Of a stretch of DNA of 64,000 nt, positions 33,588-42,608 are shown piece by piece. Below the pieces are notes generated by a model. It was not told the origin of the DNA, did not search any database, and worked only from the letters and a program-made list of their open reading frames with translations. Position 1 is the first letter of the stretch. Each line of letters begins with the position of its first letter. Location: positions 1-64,000 of the forward strand of contig DASVAS010000069.1 of the NCBI GenBank assembly GCA_036376245.1, given 5' to 3'. Source of the stretch: DATARR01 sp036376245. Its GTDB lineage: Bacteria > Acidobacteriota > Thermoanaerobaculia > Multivoradales > UBA5704. The position numbers were made by a program, and so were the translations under genes.

Positions 33588-35084
33588 TTGAGCTCCGATC
33601 AGGTCACGGACAAGGACCAGTTGGCCCGGCTTGGGGAAGCAGTCAGCTCGCTGCCGCTGGCCCCCTCCCCGCCCGCCCTCCATTCCGCCGGCCACTTCGC
33701 CGCCTTCGGTCTCGGCACGCTGGGGGTGTTGAACGCCGGCTCGCCGGGGGACTACTCCCTCAAGCTCTTCCTGGTCTGGGTCCTCCCCTGCCTTCTGCTG
33801 GCGATCTTCGGGGGGGTGAAGCTCTACCGTGAGATCGTGGCCACGAACTGGACGCCGACCCTGCATGAGCGGGGGATCGCCCTGCGGCGCTTCGGCAAGC
33901 TGAAGGCCATCGGGTTCAACGAGGTGCGGCAGATCTCGATCCGCAGGCGGGACGTGTTCGACCGGCAGGAGCTCTATGCCCGGCAGCGGGACGTGACGCT
34001 GCGGACGGACTCCGAAAAGCTGGTCTTCCGGTTGCGGACCCTCGACGGACAGCCCGACGAGCCGGGCGCTTTCCTCGAAGAGCTCCGGACCGCCCTGGCC
34101 GAGATCGCCGAGCGGCGGTTGCGCAAAGGGAAAGTCATCGAGGGCAACGGATGGCGGCTGAGCGGGGACGCGTTCAAGGCCGGCTCCCTGGAGGTCCCGT
34201 TCGACCAGGTGGCGGGCGCGGATCTTTTCGGCGGCGACCGGGTGGGACTCTGGAAGCTCGGCGAAGAGCGGCCCTTCTTCACCATCCCGGCCAGCTCCCC
34301 CAACGTCATGCTGGTGCTCGACGTCCTGGCCTCGCGGCTTCCCACCCACGCCCTCGGGCTCGGGCGCGTCCAGTTCGAGAAGCGCCCGCACTGGCTCCCG
34401 GCCGGCCTGGCCGGGCTGATCGCGGTCTTCTCCTTCTACTCGGCCTACCAGTTGATGTCGCTGGACGCCGGCGTCTCACCCACGGCCCTCTTCCAGGCCG
34501 GCGCCGGCTTCCTGTCCGCCCTGGGAGCGTACGCCCTGGCGGCGGCGGGCGTCCGCTGCTACGAGCGCGGCCTGGTGAAGTATTCGGTCCTGGGCCGGCG
34601 GGAGATCCAGTTCGCGGAGGTCGGGGGGCTCACCTACAGGGCCTCGCTGCGCGCCTTCAAAGGGATCCACCTCTTCACGAGCCTCACCCTGATCCTCTTC
34701 CGGCGCCCGGAGGGCCGGCCGTTCCGGATCGACCTCCAGACGCGCCGCAAGGGGGACCGGGACCTCGAAGGCCTGCGGGACCATCTGGCGGACCGGCTCG
34801 CCAACGAGGCCTACGAACGGCTGGAGCAGGAGGGCGAGATCCGCTGGATCGACGACGTGTGGCTGACCCCCCAGGGCGTGCGCTACGCCGACAAGTTCCT
34901 CCACTTCACCCAGGGCGTCCTCTATAGCTTCGAGGAGAGCGATTTCTATCTCTACCGGAAAGGTGGCGGGAAGCCGGTCGCGCGGATGCCCGCCGACGCC
35001 CCCAACTTCTTCGCGGGTTTCCTCCTGATGGACCGCCTCGCCGCCGAAGCCCAGGGCTCCGTGGAAGCGAGGGAAGGGAGCTGA
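33588..35084 (+). CDS. Membrane protein of unknown function, paralogue 1
   Basis: The 498-residue product has two paired membrane-hairpin regions (about residues 45-75 and 265-325) separated by soluble stretches that read like PH/bPH2 domains: WTPTLHERGIALRRFGKLKA, FNEVRQISI, and again VRCYERGLVKYSVLGRREIQ, FAEVGGLTY. The TTG start at 33588 has CGGAGGA six bases upstream. The gene is followed five bases later by a paralogue with the same layout. The pairing and the PH-like segments suggest a membrane-associated complex, but no function is recognised. Confidence 0.65.
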   Translation: MSSDQVTDKDQLARLGEAVSSLPLAPSPPALHSAGHFAAFGLGTLGVLNAGSPGDYSLKLFLVWVLPCLLLAIFGGVKLYREIVATNWTPTLHERGIALRRFGKLKAIGFNEVRQISIRRRDVFDRQELYARQRDVTLRTDSEKLVFRLRTLDGQPDEPGAFLEELRTALAEIAERRLRKGKVIEGNGWRLSGDAFKAGSLEVPFDQVAGADLFGGDRVGLWKLGEERPFFTIPASSPNVMLVLDVLASRLPTHALGLGRVQFEKRPHWLPAGLAGLIAVFSFYSAYQLMSLDAGVSPTALFQAGAGFLSALGAYALAAAGVRCYERGLVKYSVLGRREIQFAEVGGLTYRASLRAFKGIHLFTSLTLILFRRPEGRPFRIDLQTRRKGDRDLEGLRDHLADRLANEAYERLEQEGEIRWIDDVWLTPQGVRYADKFLHFTQGVLYSFEESDFYLYRKGGGKPVARMPADAPNFFAGFLLMDRLAAEAQGSVEAREGS

Positions 35085-35089
35085 GCCCG

Positions 35090-36601
35090 ATGGATCCCGA
35101 CGGCCATCTCGGCGCCCCGGTGCGTCCCACCCTGCCGCTCTCGCCCCTGCCGCTCATCTATAAGATCTTCATCCCCTACATCTCCATCCTGGGCCTGGTC
35201 GGCTTCGTGTACTTCAGCCTGACCATGGTCCGGCAGAGCCATTACCCGACCGGCGGTCTGGGCCTCGCTCTCGCCTGCCTGTCGGCGGCGGTGGCCGGCA
35301 GCCTCGGCTTTTACCGGAGCTGGACCGGGCGCTGGGCGTTGACGCTCCACGAGAACGGGATGTCGTTCGAGCGCGGCAGCCGGACCCGGAGCTTCCTCTA
35401 CGACGGGATCCGCGAGATCGCCGTCCACGAGCGCGAGCAGTTCGACGAAGCCAACCGCCATGGGATCCTGCGGGACGTGACGGTGGCGTCGGCTTCCGAC
35501 CGGCTGAGCGCCCGTTTCCTGACGCTGGACCAGGATCCCGACACCGCCGGCCCGGTGCTCGCGGAGCTCCGGGCCCGCCTGGCGGAGGCCGTCGGGCTCC
35601 GGCTGCGCCGGGGAGAATCCCTCGCGGGCCCAGGCTGGACGCTCACCAGCGGCGCGCTCCAGACGGCGGACGAGACCGTGCCCCTGGAGATGCTCTCCGA
35701 AGCCATGGTCTACGACTCCCGGGTGGCGGTCTGGAAGCATGGCGGGGAGATACCTTGGCTCTCGGCGCCGTCGGACTCGCCCAACGCGCTGTTGCTGCTG
35801 GACGTCCTCGCGGCGCGCCTGCCGGCCCAGCCCCGCCGGCAGGAGGGCCTGGGCCGGGCGCTGTTCGAAAAGCGGGCGCAACGGAGCGCGATCCTCGCGG
35901 GCGCCCTGGTCTCGACCCTGGTCTTCGTCTGCCTCCCCTTCATGATCGGCCCCGGCCCGGTACGGCCGGTGCTCGCGGCCTTCAATGCGGTCATCGGCGT
36001 CGTTCTCGCGTTGGCGACCCTGCAGGGGGCCCTGACAGGCTTCCGCTGCTACGAGAAAGGGGTCGTCAGTTTCTCCGCCTTCGGCCGCCGGCAGATCCTC
36101 TTCTCCGAGGTCGAGCGGATGAGCTTCCAGGTGAAACGCCTCTCCCGGAAGGCCGTCTACCTCGTCACCCTCTTCAAGATGAAGCTCTACCCCCGGGAGG
36201 GCCGGCCGCTGACCCTGACGGACCGCGCCTACCAGCGCCTGTCGGATCTCGAAAAGCTCCAGGACCGGCTGGCCGGGATGATCGCGGACCGGCTGCGGGA
36301 CCGCATCGCCTACGAGGGCGAGGCGCTGTGGACGGACGGGGTCCGGATCTCCCGCGAGGGGGTGCGCTTCACCCGCCGGCGGCTGCTCGGCGGGGGCGAG
36401 GAGACGCTCGCCGCCTTCTCGCAGGACCTCCGGTTCGCGATCGACCGCGGCCGCTTCGAGCTGTTCGTGCCGGACGACCGCCGGCCGGTCCTCACCATCT
36501 CCTGCGACGCGGAGAACTTCTACCCGGGCTTCCTCCTCTTCCAGCGGTTCGCGTTCGAGGCCAAGGTCAACCCTTCAGCCGCGTCGTCCGCCAGGCTGTA
36601 A
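35090..36601 (+). CDS. Membrane protein of unknown function, paralogue 2
   Basis: The 503-residue paralogue of the preceding protein has equivalents of each block: WALTLHENGMSFERGSRTRSF, IREIAVHEREQFDEANRHGI, then a second hairpin and FRCYEKGVVSFSAFGRRQIL, FSEVERMSF. It ends FYPGFLLFQRFAFEA, matching FFAGFLLMDRLAAEA in paralogue 1. It begins five bases after the upstream stop, so the two are co-translated. The duplicated bPH2-like arrangement inside each protein suggests an internal repeat as well. Confidence 0.65.
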   Translation: MDPDGHLGAPVRPTLPLSPLPLIYKIFIPYISILGLVGFVYFSLTMVRQSHYPTGGLGLALACLSAAVAGSLGFYRSWTGRWALTLHENGMSFERGSRTRSFLYDGIREIAVHEREQFDEANRHGILRDVTVASASDRLSARFLTLDQDPDTAGPVLAELRARLAEAVGLRLRRGESLAGPGWTLTSGALQTADETVPLEMLSEAMVYDSRVAVWKHGGEIPWLSAPSDSPNALLLLDVLAARLPAQPRRQEGLGRALFEKRAQRSAILAGALVSTLVFVCLPFMIGPGPVRPVLAAFNAVIGVVLALATLQGALTGFRCYEKGVVSFSAFGRRQILFSEVERMSFQVKRLSRKAVYLVTLFKMKLYPREGRPLTLTDRAYQRLSDLEKLQDRLAGMIADRLRDRIAYEGEALWTDGVRISREGVRFTRRRLLGGGEETLAAFSQDLRFAIDRGRFELFVPDDRRPVLTISCDAENFYPGFLLFQRFAFEAKVNPSAASSARL

Positions 36602-36725
36602 GGATCGCCCGGAATGCCTTATCCTGGAGGGAGGAGTCCGCCCATGGCCGGCACCCTGGAGGCTTGACTGCGCAAGATTGTGACACGGAGGACGAAACGT
36701 TTTCGGGCCTCCGGTCGTTATATTT
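36602..36725 (+). other. Spacer with promoter-like elements
   Basis: 124 bp without a gene. It has TTGACT (36665) and a separate TTATATTT directly before the ATG of the small gene at 36726, which could be a -10 element for a transcript that starts inside the ORF. Nothing else is evident. Confidence 0.25.
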
Positions 36726-36959
36726 ATGGACAGGACTGCGATGGGCCCCCTTTACCCACAGGTACGAGTCTCCCTCCGTAGCCGGAACCGTTTTGCTCTC
36801 GTGAGCGCCATCCGGCTCGGCCTCCGCCGCGCCGGCACCCCCGCCGCCGAGATCGAGCGATTCAGCCAGGAGGCCCTGACCGTCCAGGACCCCAACGGCT
36901 TCGAGGAGCTCTGCAGCCGCTGGGTCCGCATGGACCGCCCGTCGACAGCCGAGCTGTAA
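36726..36959 (+). CDS. Small conserved-looking protein, unknown function
   Basis: The 77-residue soluble product has VRVSLRSRNRFALVSAIRLG, then LRRAGTPAAEIERFSQEAL and ELCSRWVRMD. The pattern of an alternating strand followed by helices with conserved Ala/Gly and Trp resembles small hypothetical proteins found in several bacterial phyla. ATG 36741 is an alternative start (AGGA ahead). It stands alone between the membrane paralogues and the quinone reductase gene. Confidence 0.5.
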   Translation: MDRTAMGPLYPQVRVSLRSRNRFALVSAIRLGLRRAGTPAAEIERFSQEALTVQDPNGFEELCSRWVRMDRPSTAEL

Positions 36960-37011
36960 ACCCCCGCCTTGCGATACTCTGGCCCCCTCTGTCCAGGAGG
37001 GAGGGCATGCC

Positions 37012-37983
37012 ATGAAAGCCATACGCGTCCACGAGCCGGGTGGCCCCGAGGCGATGACGTACGAGGACGTCGCCGATCCGGAGCCGGGCGAAGGCGAGGC
37101 GGTCGTCCGCATCGAGGCGGCCGGCGTCAACTTCATCGACGTCTACTTCCGCGAGGGCGTCTACAAGAGCCCGTCCCTGCCGTTCACGCTCGGCCAGGAG
37201 GGGGCGGGGGTCGTGGCCGCCGTCGGCCCCGGGGTGGACGGGATCGCCGTGGGCGACCGGGTGGCCTACACCGGCGTCCGGGGCTCCTACGCCGAGAAGG
37301 CGGCGGTGCCGGCCGACCGGCTGGTCAGGCTGCCGGACGGCGTCTCCACCCGGCAGGGCGCCGCCGCCATGCTCCAGGGGATGACCGCCCATTACCTCGC
37401 CTGCTCCACGTATCCCTTACAGGCGGGGGACGTCTGTCTCGTCCACGCCGCGGCGGGGGGCGTAGGGCAGCTCCTCTGCCAGATCGCCAAGATCCGGGGG
37501 GCGCGGGTGATCGGCACGACGTCCACCCGGGAGAAGGCGCGGATCGCCCGCGAAGCCGGCGCCGACGAGGTCATCCTCTACACGGAGCAGGACTTCGCCG
37601 CCGAGACCCGGCGCCTCACCGGGGGCCAGGGCGTGCGGGTGGTCTACGACGGCGTGGGCCGGACCACCTTCGAGGCCAGCCTGGACTCCCTGGCTCCCCG
37701 GGGCATGATGGTCCTCTTCGGCCAGTCGAGCGGCGCGGTCGAGCCGTTCGCGCCGCAGCTCCTCAACGCCAAGGGATCGCTCTACCTCACCCGTCCCTCC
37801 CTGCACCACTACATCCACGACCGGGAGGAGCTGGCCTGGCGGGCGCGGGACGTGCTCGGCTGGATCGCGGAAGGCAAGCTGCGCCTGAGCGTCGGCCTGG
37901 AGCTGCCCCTGGCGGAAGCCGCCGAGGCGCACCGGGCTCTGGAGGGACGGCGGACGACGGGGAAGGTGTTGCTGATTCCGTAG
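37012..37983 (+). CDS. qor: NADPH:quinone reductase, zinc-free MDR family
   Basis: The 323-residue medium-chain dehydrogenase/reductase has MKAIRVHEPGGPEAMTYEDV, AAGVNFIDVYFREGVY, LGQEGAGVVAAVGPGVDG, LLVHAAAGGVG-type nucleotide motif VHAAAGGVGQLLCQIAK, YDGVGRTTFEASLDSL and the C-terminal AAEAHRALEGRRTTGKVLLIP. It lacks the catalytic and structural zinc cysteines, as in Qor. It should reduce quinones by NADPH in one-electron steps and protect against electrophiles. ATG 37012 follows GGAGGGAGGG. It is convergent with the aldolase/dehydrogenase gene across a palindromic element. Confidence 0.92.
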   Translation: MKAIRVHEPGGPEAMTYEDVADPEPGEGEAVVRIEAAGVNFIDVYFREGVYKSPSLPFTLGQEGAGVVAAVGPGVDGIAVGDRVAYTGVRGSYAEKAAVPADRLVRLPDGVSTRQGAAAMLQGMTAHYLACSTYPLQAGDVCLVHAAAGGVGQLLCQIAKIRGARVIGTTSTREKARIAREAGADEVILYTEQDFAAETRRLTGGQGVRVVYDGVGRTTFEASLDSLAPRGMMVLFGQSSGAVEPFAPQLLNAKGSLYLTRPSLHHYIHDREELAWRARDVLGWIAEGKLRLSVGLELPLAEAAEAHRALEGRRTTGKVLLIP

Positions 37984-38010
37984 AGCGGGGTTCAGGATAT
38001 TTTGCTTCCT

Positions 38011-38213
38011 GGGGCGGCGTGCCCTTCGAGACCTCACCCCCTGGCCCCCTCTCCCGACCCCTCCCTCCCACCCTCCCCGGGAGAGGGGGAACGATGAGTC
38101 GGCGATCTTGCCGAGATCGAGAAGACCTCAAGCGCAGGGCCCTCCCTCTCCCGGGGGCGGGCGGCAGGGAGATGGGAGAGGGACCGAGGGTGAGGTCTCG
38201 GAGGGCAGGGCGC
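38011..38213. repeat. Dispersed palindromic element between convergent genes
   Basis: Arms of about 45 bp at 38011-38056 and 38174-38213 are near-complements (core CGAGACCTCACCCC...CTCTCCC on the left and its inverse on the right). The middle contains CTCCCACCCTCCCCGGGAG, nearly the same as the start of the window (1-35). It is probably a miniature palindromic element; it can also act as a terminator for both genes. Confidence 0.6.
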
Positions 38214-38229
38214 CCCGGAGGGCACCGCC

Positions 38230-40203
38230 TCAAATCACCCGCTCATTCCCCCCGTCCACCGGGATCCACGCCCCCGTGGTCTTCGCGAACCGGGGGCCGC
38301 ACAGCTCGACGGCCAGCTCGGCCACGTCGCGGCTGGTGACCTCCACCTTCAGGACGTTGTTCTTCCGATACTCCTCGACGCTCAGGCCGTAGGCGGCGGC
38401 GCGGGAGGTCAGCACCTCGTCCGTCCAGACGCCGGTGTCGAAGACCGCGTTGGGGTGAAGCACGTTGACCCGGATGCCCTCGCCTCCCCACTCCAGCGCC
38501 GCCACCCGGGCGAGCTGGTGGAGCGCCGCCTTGGAAGCCGAGTAGGCCGCCGCTCCCGGTCCCGGCGCGGGCACGTTCTTCGAGCCCACCACCACCACCC
38601 GGCCGCCCGCCGGCGCCAGCTTCAGCAAGGGATGGGCGAGTCGCATCAGCAGGACGTTGGCGTCCACGTTCACCCGCATGACCCGGTCCCACTCCTCCAG
38701 GGGCAGATCCGCGATCTTCTTCGTGGCCGGGAAGATGCCGGCGTTGAGGACCAGCATGTCCAGCCCGCCGAAGGCCGCGGCGGCCTCCTGGAGCGACTCC
38801 GCCACGTCCTCCTCCACCGTCACGTCGCAGCGCAGCCCCAGGAAGCCTCGGGACGAGGACATCTCGATCACCGGATCGATGTCCAGCCCTACTACCGCGG
38901 CGCCCCGGGCGAGCAGGGATGTCACGCAGGCGCGGCCGATCCCCGAGGCCGCTCCCGTGACCAGCGCCACCTCGCCCGCGAACACCGGCGGCTGGCCGGC
39001 CTTGGCGAGCTTGGCCTGCTCCAGGTCCCAGTACTCGACGTCGAACAGCTCCCGCGACGGCAGCGCCCGCCAGCCGCCCAGGCGCTCGGCACGCTCGATG
39101 ATGTCCATGGTGTGCTCGTAGATCTCGGCGGCGATGGCGGCGTCCTTGGCCGTCCGTCCCGCCGTGACCAGCCCCAGCTCGGGATCGAGGATCACCCGCG
39201 GCGCCGGGTCGAGCATGGACTTCGGGCTCGCCGCGCCGGGGGCGTGCTCCGCGAACCAGGCCCGGTAGGCGGCGGCGTAGCCCTCCACGTCCCGGCCGAC
39301 CATGGGGACGCGCTTGGTGCGGATCACGTGGTCCGGCGTCGCCGGCCCCTGCTGGGAGACGCGGGAGACGTCCTCCCGGCGGGCGAAGGCGAGGCTCCGG
39401 GCATCACGATGGACGGATAGGACCATGGGGAAGCCCGCCGCCTTCGAGACGTCGCGCCGCAGGCGGGCGATCCCCGGCGCGTCCGGCATCGCGGCCGGCG
39501 GTTCCGGGAAGGGGCCCAGCGCCCAGGCTCCCCGGCGCTCCAGGTGCTCCTCGGCGAGGCGCACCAGACGGATCATCCGCTCGTAGGACTCCCGGCCGTC
39601 GTCGGCGAAGGAGAAGATGCCGTGGTTCATCAGCACCATGCCGACCGTCTCCGGTCCGGCCTCGGCCGGGAAGCGTTCGGCGCAGAGCCGGGCGAGATCG
39701 AACCCGGGCATCACGTAGGGGATGATCACCACCGAGTCGCCGTAGATCTCCCGCACGCGCTCCTCGCCGCCGGGGGCGTTGGTGACGGTCACCACGGCGT
39801 CGGCGTGGGTGTGGTCCACGTACTTGAAGGGGAGCGCGGCGTGCAGGATGGCTTCGACGGACGGCGTGGGCGCCGAGGCCAGGGTCATGCTGGCCCGCAG
39901 CTCGTTGACCATCTGGGGATCGCTGAGCCGGGGCAGCTCCGCCAGGCGCCGGGCGGGCTGCAGCCGCACGGGCGCGAACCCCGCGGCTTCGATCGTCTCC
40001 AGGTCCCAGCCGCTCCCCTTGACGTAGAGGATGTCCTCCTCCTCGCCGAAGAGGTTCGGCTCGCGCACCTTGACGGAGGTGTTGCCGCCGCCGTGGAGCA
40101 CGAGACTCTTGTCGCGTCCCAGCAGCCGCGAGGTGTACACGCGCAACCCGAGATCGCCGGGGAAGCACGCGGCTTCTTCATCGTTCCAGAGGCTTTCGAC
40201 CAT
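38230..40203 (-). CDS. Bifunctional class II aldolase / short-chain dehydrogenase (RhaD-like)
   Basis: The 657-residue fusion has residues 1-370 as a class II aldolase/adducin domain: LVLHGGGNTSVKVREP, SVEAILHAALPFKYVDHTHA (metal-binding His pair), VMLMNHGIFSFADD-type VGMVLMNHGIF. Residues 400-657 form an SDR: VALVTGAASGIGRACV (GxxxGxG), LNAGIF, and the Ser-Tyr-Lys triad with AAYSASKAALHQLARVAALE. This architecture is the rhamnulose-1-phosphate aldolase/alcohol dehydrogenase type of deoxy-sugar catabolism. No rhamnose genes adjoin, so the sugar is uncertain. Confidence 0.92.
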   Translation of the reverse strand: MVESLWNDEEAACFPGDLGLRVYTSRLLGRDKSLVLHGGGNTSVKVREPNLFGEEEDILYVKGSGWDLETIEAAGFAPVRLQPARRLAELPRLSDPQMVNELRASMTLASAPTPSVEAILHAALPFKYVDHTHADAVVTVTNAPGGEERVREIYGDSVVIIPYVMPGFDLARLCAERFPAEAGPETVGMVLMNHGIFSFADDGRESYERMIRLVRLAEEHLERRGAWALGPFPEPPAAMPDAPGIARLRRDVSKAAGFPMVLSVHRDARSLAFARREDVSRVSQQGPATPDHVIRTKRVPMVGRDVEGYAAAYRAWFAEHAPGAASPKSMLDPAPRVILDPELGLVTAGRTAKDAAIAAEIYEHTMDIIERAERLGGWRALPSRELFDVEYWDLEQAKLAKAGQPPVFAGEVALVTGAASGIGRACVTSLLARGAAVVGLDIDPVIEMSSSRGFLGLRCDVTVEEDVAESLQEAAAAFGGLDMLVLNAGIFPATKKIADLPLEEWDRVMRVNVDANVLLMRLAHPLLKLAPAGGRVVVVGSKNVPAPGPGAAAYSASKAALHQLARVAALEWGGEGIRVNVLHPNAVFDTGVWTDEVLTSRAAAYGLSVEEYRKNNVLKVEVTSRDVAELAVELCGPRFAKTTGAWIPVDGGNERVI

Positions 40204-40319
40204 GGATATAGCCTATCCGAGACGGGACGTGCCAGCGTGCTAGACTTGGAGAGAGGCGGTTGCGCTCCGGCACGTCTTCGTGATCTGATGACGCCACCGT
40301 TGAAGAAGGGATGGCTCCG

Positions 40320-41018
40320 ATGACCGCGATTCCTCTGCGGCACGATATCCACTACCCGGAATCCGACGGCAAGCCCATGGGCGAAACCGAGGTCCACATC
40401 CGGGAGATCATGTACATCTTCCAGGCGCTCGATGAGCACCTGCGGGATGTGCCGGACGTCTACGTGGGCGCGGACCTGCTGGTCTACTACGTCCCTGGCG
40501 ATCCCAAGAGATTCGTCGTTCCGGATAACTTCGTGGCCCGGGGCGTTCCCAGAGGCGAGCGCCGCATCTACAAAATCTGGGAAGAAGGGCAGCCTCCGTG
40601 CCTCGTCGTCGAGGTGACCTCCGCCAGCAGCCGTAAGGAGGATCTGGTCGACAAGAAAGACCTCTACGAACGGCTCGGCGTCGAGGAGTATCTTCTTCAC
40701 GATCCTCTCGGCGAGTACCTCAACCCTCCCCTCCAGGGATTCCGGCTGGTGAACGGCCGGTATCAGCCCATGTTCCCGGAGGCGGACGGATCGTTCCACA
40801 GCCGGACCACGGGGGTCACCTTCCGGAGGGAAGAGCAGCGTCTCCGGCTGATCGACTCCGCGACGGGGAAGCCCATCCTGAGCAACGAGGAAGTCCGGGA
40901 AGCGCACCGCACCGCTGAGAGACAGGTTGCCCAGGAAGCTGAGGCTCGTCGCGCCGCCGAAGAAGAGCTCGCCCGGCTGCGCGCCGAGATCGAGCGCCTG
41001 CGCGGCGGCGCCGGCTGA
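40320..41018 (+). CDS. Uma2-family (DUF820) PD-(D/E)xK-fold endonuclease-like protein
   Basis: The 232-residue product has residues 1-180 as the Uma2 fold: VYVGADLLVYYVPGDPKRFV (Asp of the nuclease core), VPDNFVARGV, PCLVVEVTSASSRKEDLVDK (E-x-S/T-K-like pair EVTS...K) and YERLGVEEYLLHDP. The C-terminal 60 residues form a Glu/Ala/Arg-rich coiled coil. These genes are abundant in cyanobacteria and Acidobacteria-like genomes; the biological role is not known. ATG 40320 is preferred, with AAGGG at suitable spacing; ATG 40311 sits too close to that site. Confidence 0.85.
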   Translation: MTAIPLRHDIHYPESDGKPMGETEVHIREIMYIFQALDEHLRDVPDVYVGADLLVYYVPGDPKRFVVPDNFVARGVPRGERRIYKIWEEGQPPCLVVEVTSASSRKEDLVDKKDLYERLGVEEYLLHDPLGEYLNPPLQGFRLVNGRYQPMFPEADGSFHSRTTGVTFRREEQRLRLIDSATGKPILSNEEVREAHRTAERQVAQEAEARRAAEEELARLRAEIERLRGGAG

Positions 41019-41021
41019 TTC

Positions 41022-42608
41022 TCACCGCATCTGAAGCTGCCGCTTCCTCCCCGCCACCGCCGCCGTCCCCAGCGCGGCGGTGATCGCCAGGAAGACCAGC
41101 GGCATCCCCGACGCTACGGCCTTGGGCAGGGAACCCATGAAGTCCAGCGCCGGCGTCCGGTTCAGCGGCCCGACGTACCAGATCAGCAGGTAGACCGCCT
41201 CGAAGACCTTGCTGGTGCCGCTCCAGACGCCAAGCGCCAGGGCCAGCGTGGGGATGAACAGCGCTCCCACCGCCCAGCCGCCGAAGCCGGCCCAGTCCCC
41301 CGCCATGGCCAGCCGCACGGCCACGGCGCCGCCGGTCGCCATCGCCAGGATGACTCCGGAGAGCCAGACCGCGGGGAGCTGGCGCTGGACCGGCCGGGCG
41401 GCGGAGAAGATCAGCTCGCCCGTGCCGTGGCGGGACTCCCGCGTGCCCAGCGCGGACCACAGCAGGACCGGCCAGATCCAGGAGAACGGCAGAACGAAGG
41501 AACGCGCCGACTCCAGCGGAGCCACGAACCCGGCGATCGTCAGTCCCGCCGCCACGGCGTACCACCACCAGCGCTGCCCCTTGAGCGCCAGCCGCAGCTC
41601 CGCCCGCAGGACATTGAGGAAGCGGAAACGGAGGCTTCCCGCCGGCAGGGGGTGGAGATGGACAGGGATGACCGCGACGTCGGCGCCTTCCCGCAGGGCG
41701 GCGACGACCTGCGCGGCGGGCCTGGTCCGCCTCCGCCTCCGGCTCAGGAAACGCGCCGGATCGAAACGGTCGAAGAAGACCGCCGCGACCAGGACCACGG
41801 CCACCGCGCCGAGGACCCAGCTCAGGCGCGCCAGGACGAGGCCGGACGTCCAGTCCATCCCCTCCCAGAGGAAGGTCCCCGCCTGCCGCTCCCCGCTGAT
41901 TCCGCCGAGGATGAACGAGCGCTCCGTCTCGGCCAGGGTCCTGCCCAGCGCCTTCCCCACCGAGGCGTAGAGGCTGTCCATGATCAGGCCCATGCCGTAG
42001 GGATCGAGGACGCCCTTGGTGACGACGCCCACCGCCATCGACTGCGCCCAGACGAAGAACCAGACCACGTTGCCGAAGCCGGCCCGCAATCCCGGGACGG
42101 TCTCGAACAGCACCGCCGTGGCCGCGACCAGGGCCATCAGCGGCAGGGTCAGGAAGAGGAACGGCGAGAGCAGATCCCACGGCTCGACCCGGGTTACCTC
42201 GCCGGTGGTGAGCTGCGTCGCCACGGCCATCACGACCATCACCGCCACCATGGCCAGAAGGACGGCGAAGTTGCTCAGCGCCTTGCCGCAGGTGTAGAGC
42301 GGCTTCGACATCGGCGTGGTGGCGAGGATCTGCCCCACGCCCGTCCGCCGGTCCCGCTCCACGGTGCTCTTGACCACGTAGAAGCCGGCCAGGGCCAGGA
42401 AGGTGTTGCAGACCAGCGCCATCAGCAGCCCCACCCAGGCCGAGTTGTAGAGCCCCCGGGTGTCGGCGATCCAGAGCTTGATGTGCCCGGCGGCGACCGT
42501 GTAGCCCAGGCCGACGGCCAGGAGCAGGGTGACCAGGAAGCTGTAGCGCCGCACCCGCTCCAGGAAGTCGGCGCGCATCAGGTGCCAGAGGACGCGCGGT
42601 GTGCTCAT
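41022..42608 (-). CDS. ABC-2-type transporter permease
   Basis: The 528-residue permease has two groups of about six membrane segments joined by a cytosolic linker. It shows the features of ABC-2 export permeases that lie next to a single ATPase: early DFLERVRRYSFLVTLLLAV, STVERDRRTGVGQILATTP and TRESRHGTGELIFSAARPVQ (RxxGTxExxxs-type coupling segment, present twice). ATG 42608 overlaps the ATPase stop by 4 bp (ATGA), so the pair is translationally coupled. The substrate is unknown. Confidence 0.88.
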   Translation of the reverse strand: MSTPRVLWHLMRADFLERVRRYSFLVTLLLAVGLGYTVAAGHIKLWIADTRGLYNSAWVGLLMALVCNTFLALAGFYVVKSTVERDRRTGVGQILATTPMSKPLYTCGKALSNFAVLLAMVAVMVVMAVATQLTTGEVTRVEPWDLLSPFLFLTLPLMALVAATAVLFETVPGLRAGFGNVVWFFVWAQSMAVGVVTKGVLDPYGMGLIMDSLYASVGKALGRTLAETERSFILGGISGERQAGTFLWEGMDWTSGLVLARLSWVLGAVAVVLVAAVFFDRFDPARFLSRRRRRTRPAAQVVAALREGADVAVIPVHLHPLPAGSLRFRFLNVLRAELRLALKGQRWWWYAVAAGLTIAGFVAPLESARSFVLPFSWIWPVLLWSALGTRESRHGTGELIFSAARPVQRQLPAVWLSGVILAMATGGAVAVRLAMAGDWAGFGGWAVGALFIPTLALALGVWSGTSKVFEAVYLLIWYVGPLNRTPALDFMGSLPKAVASGMPLVFLAITAALGTAAVAGRKRQLQMR

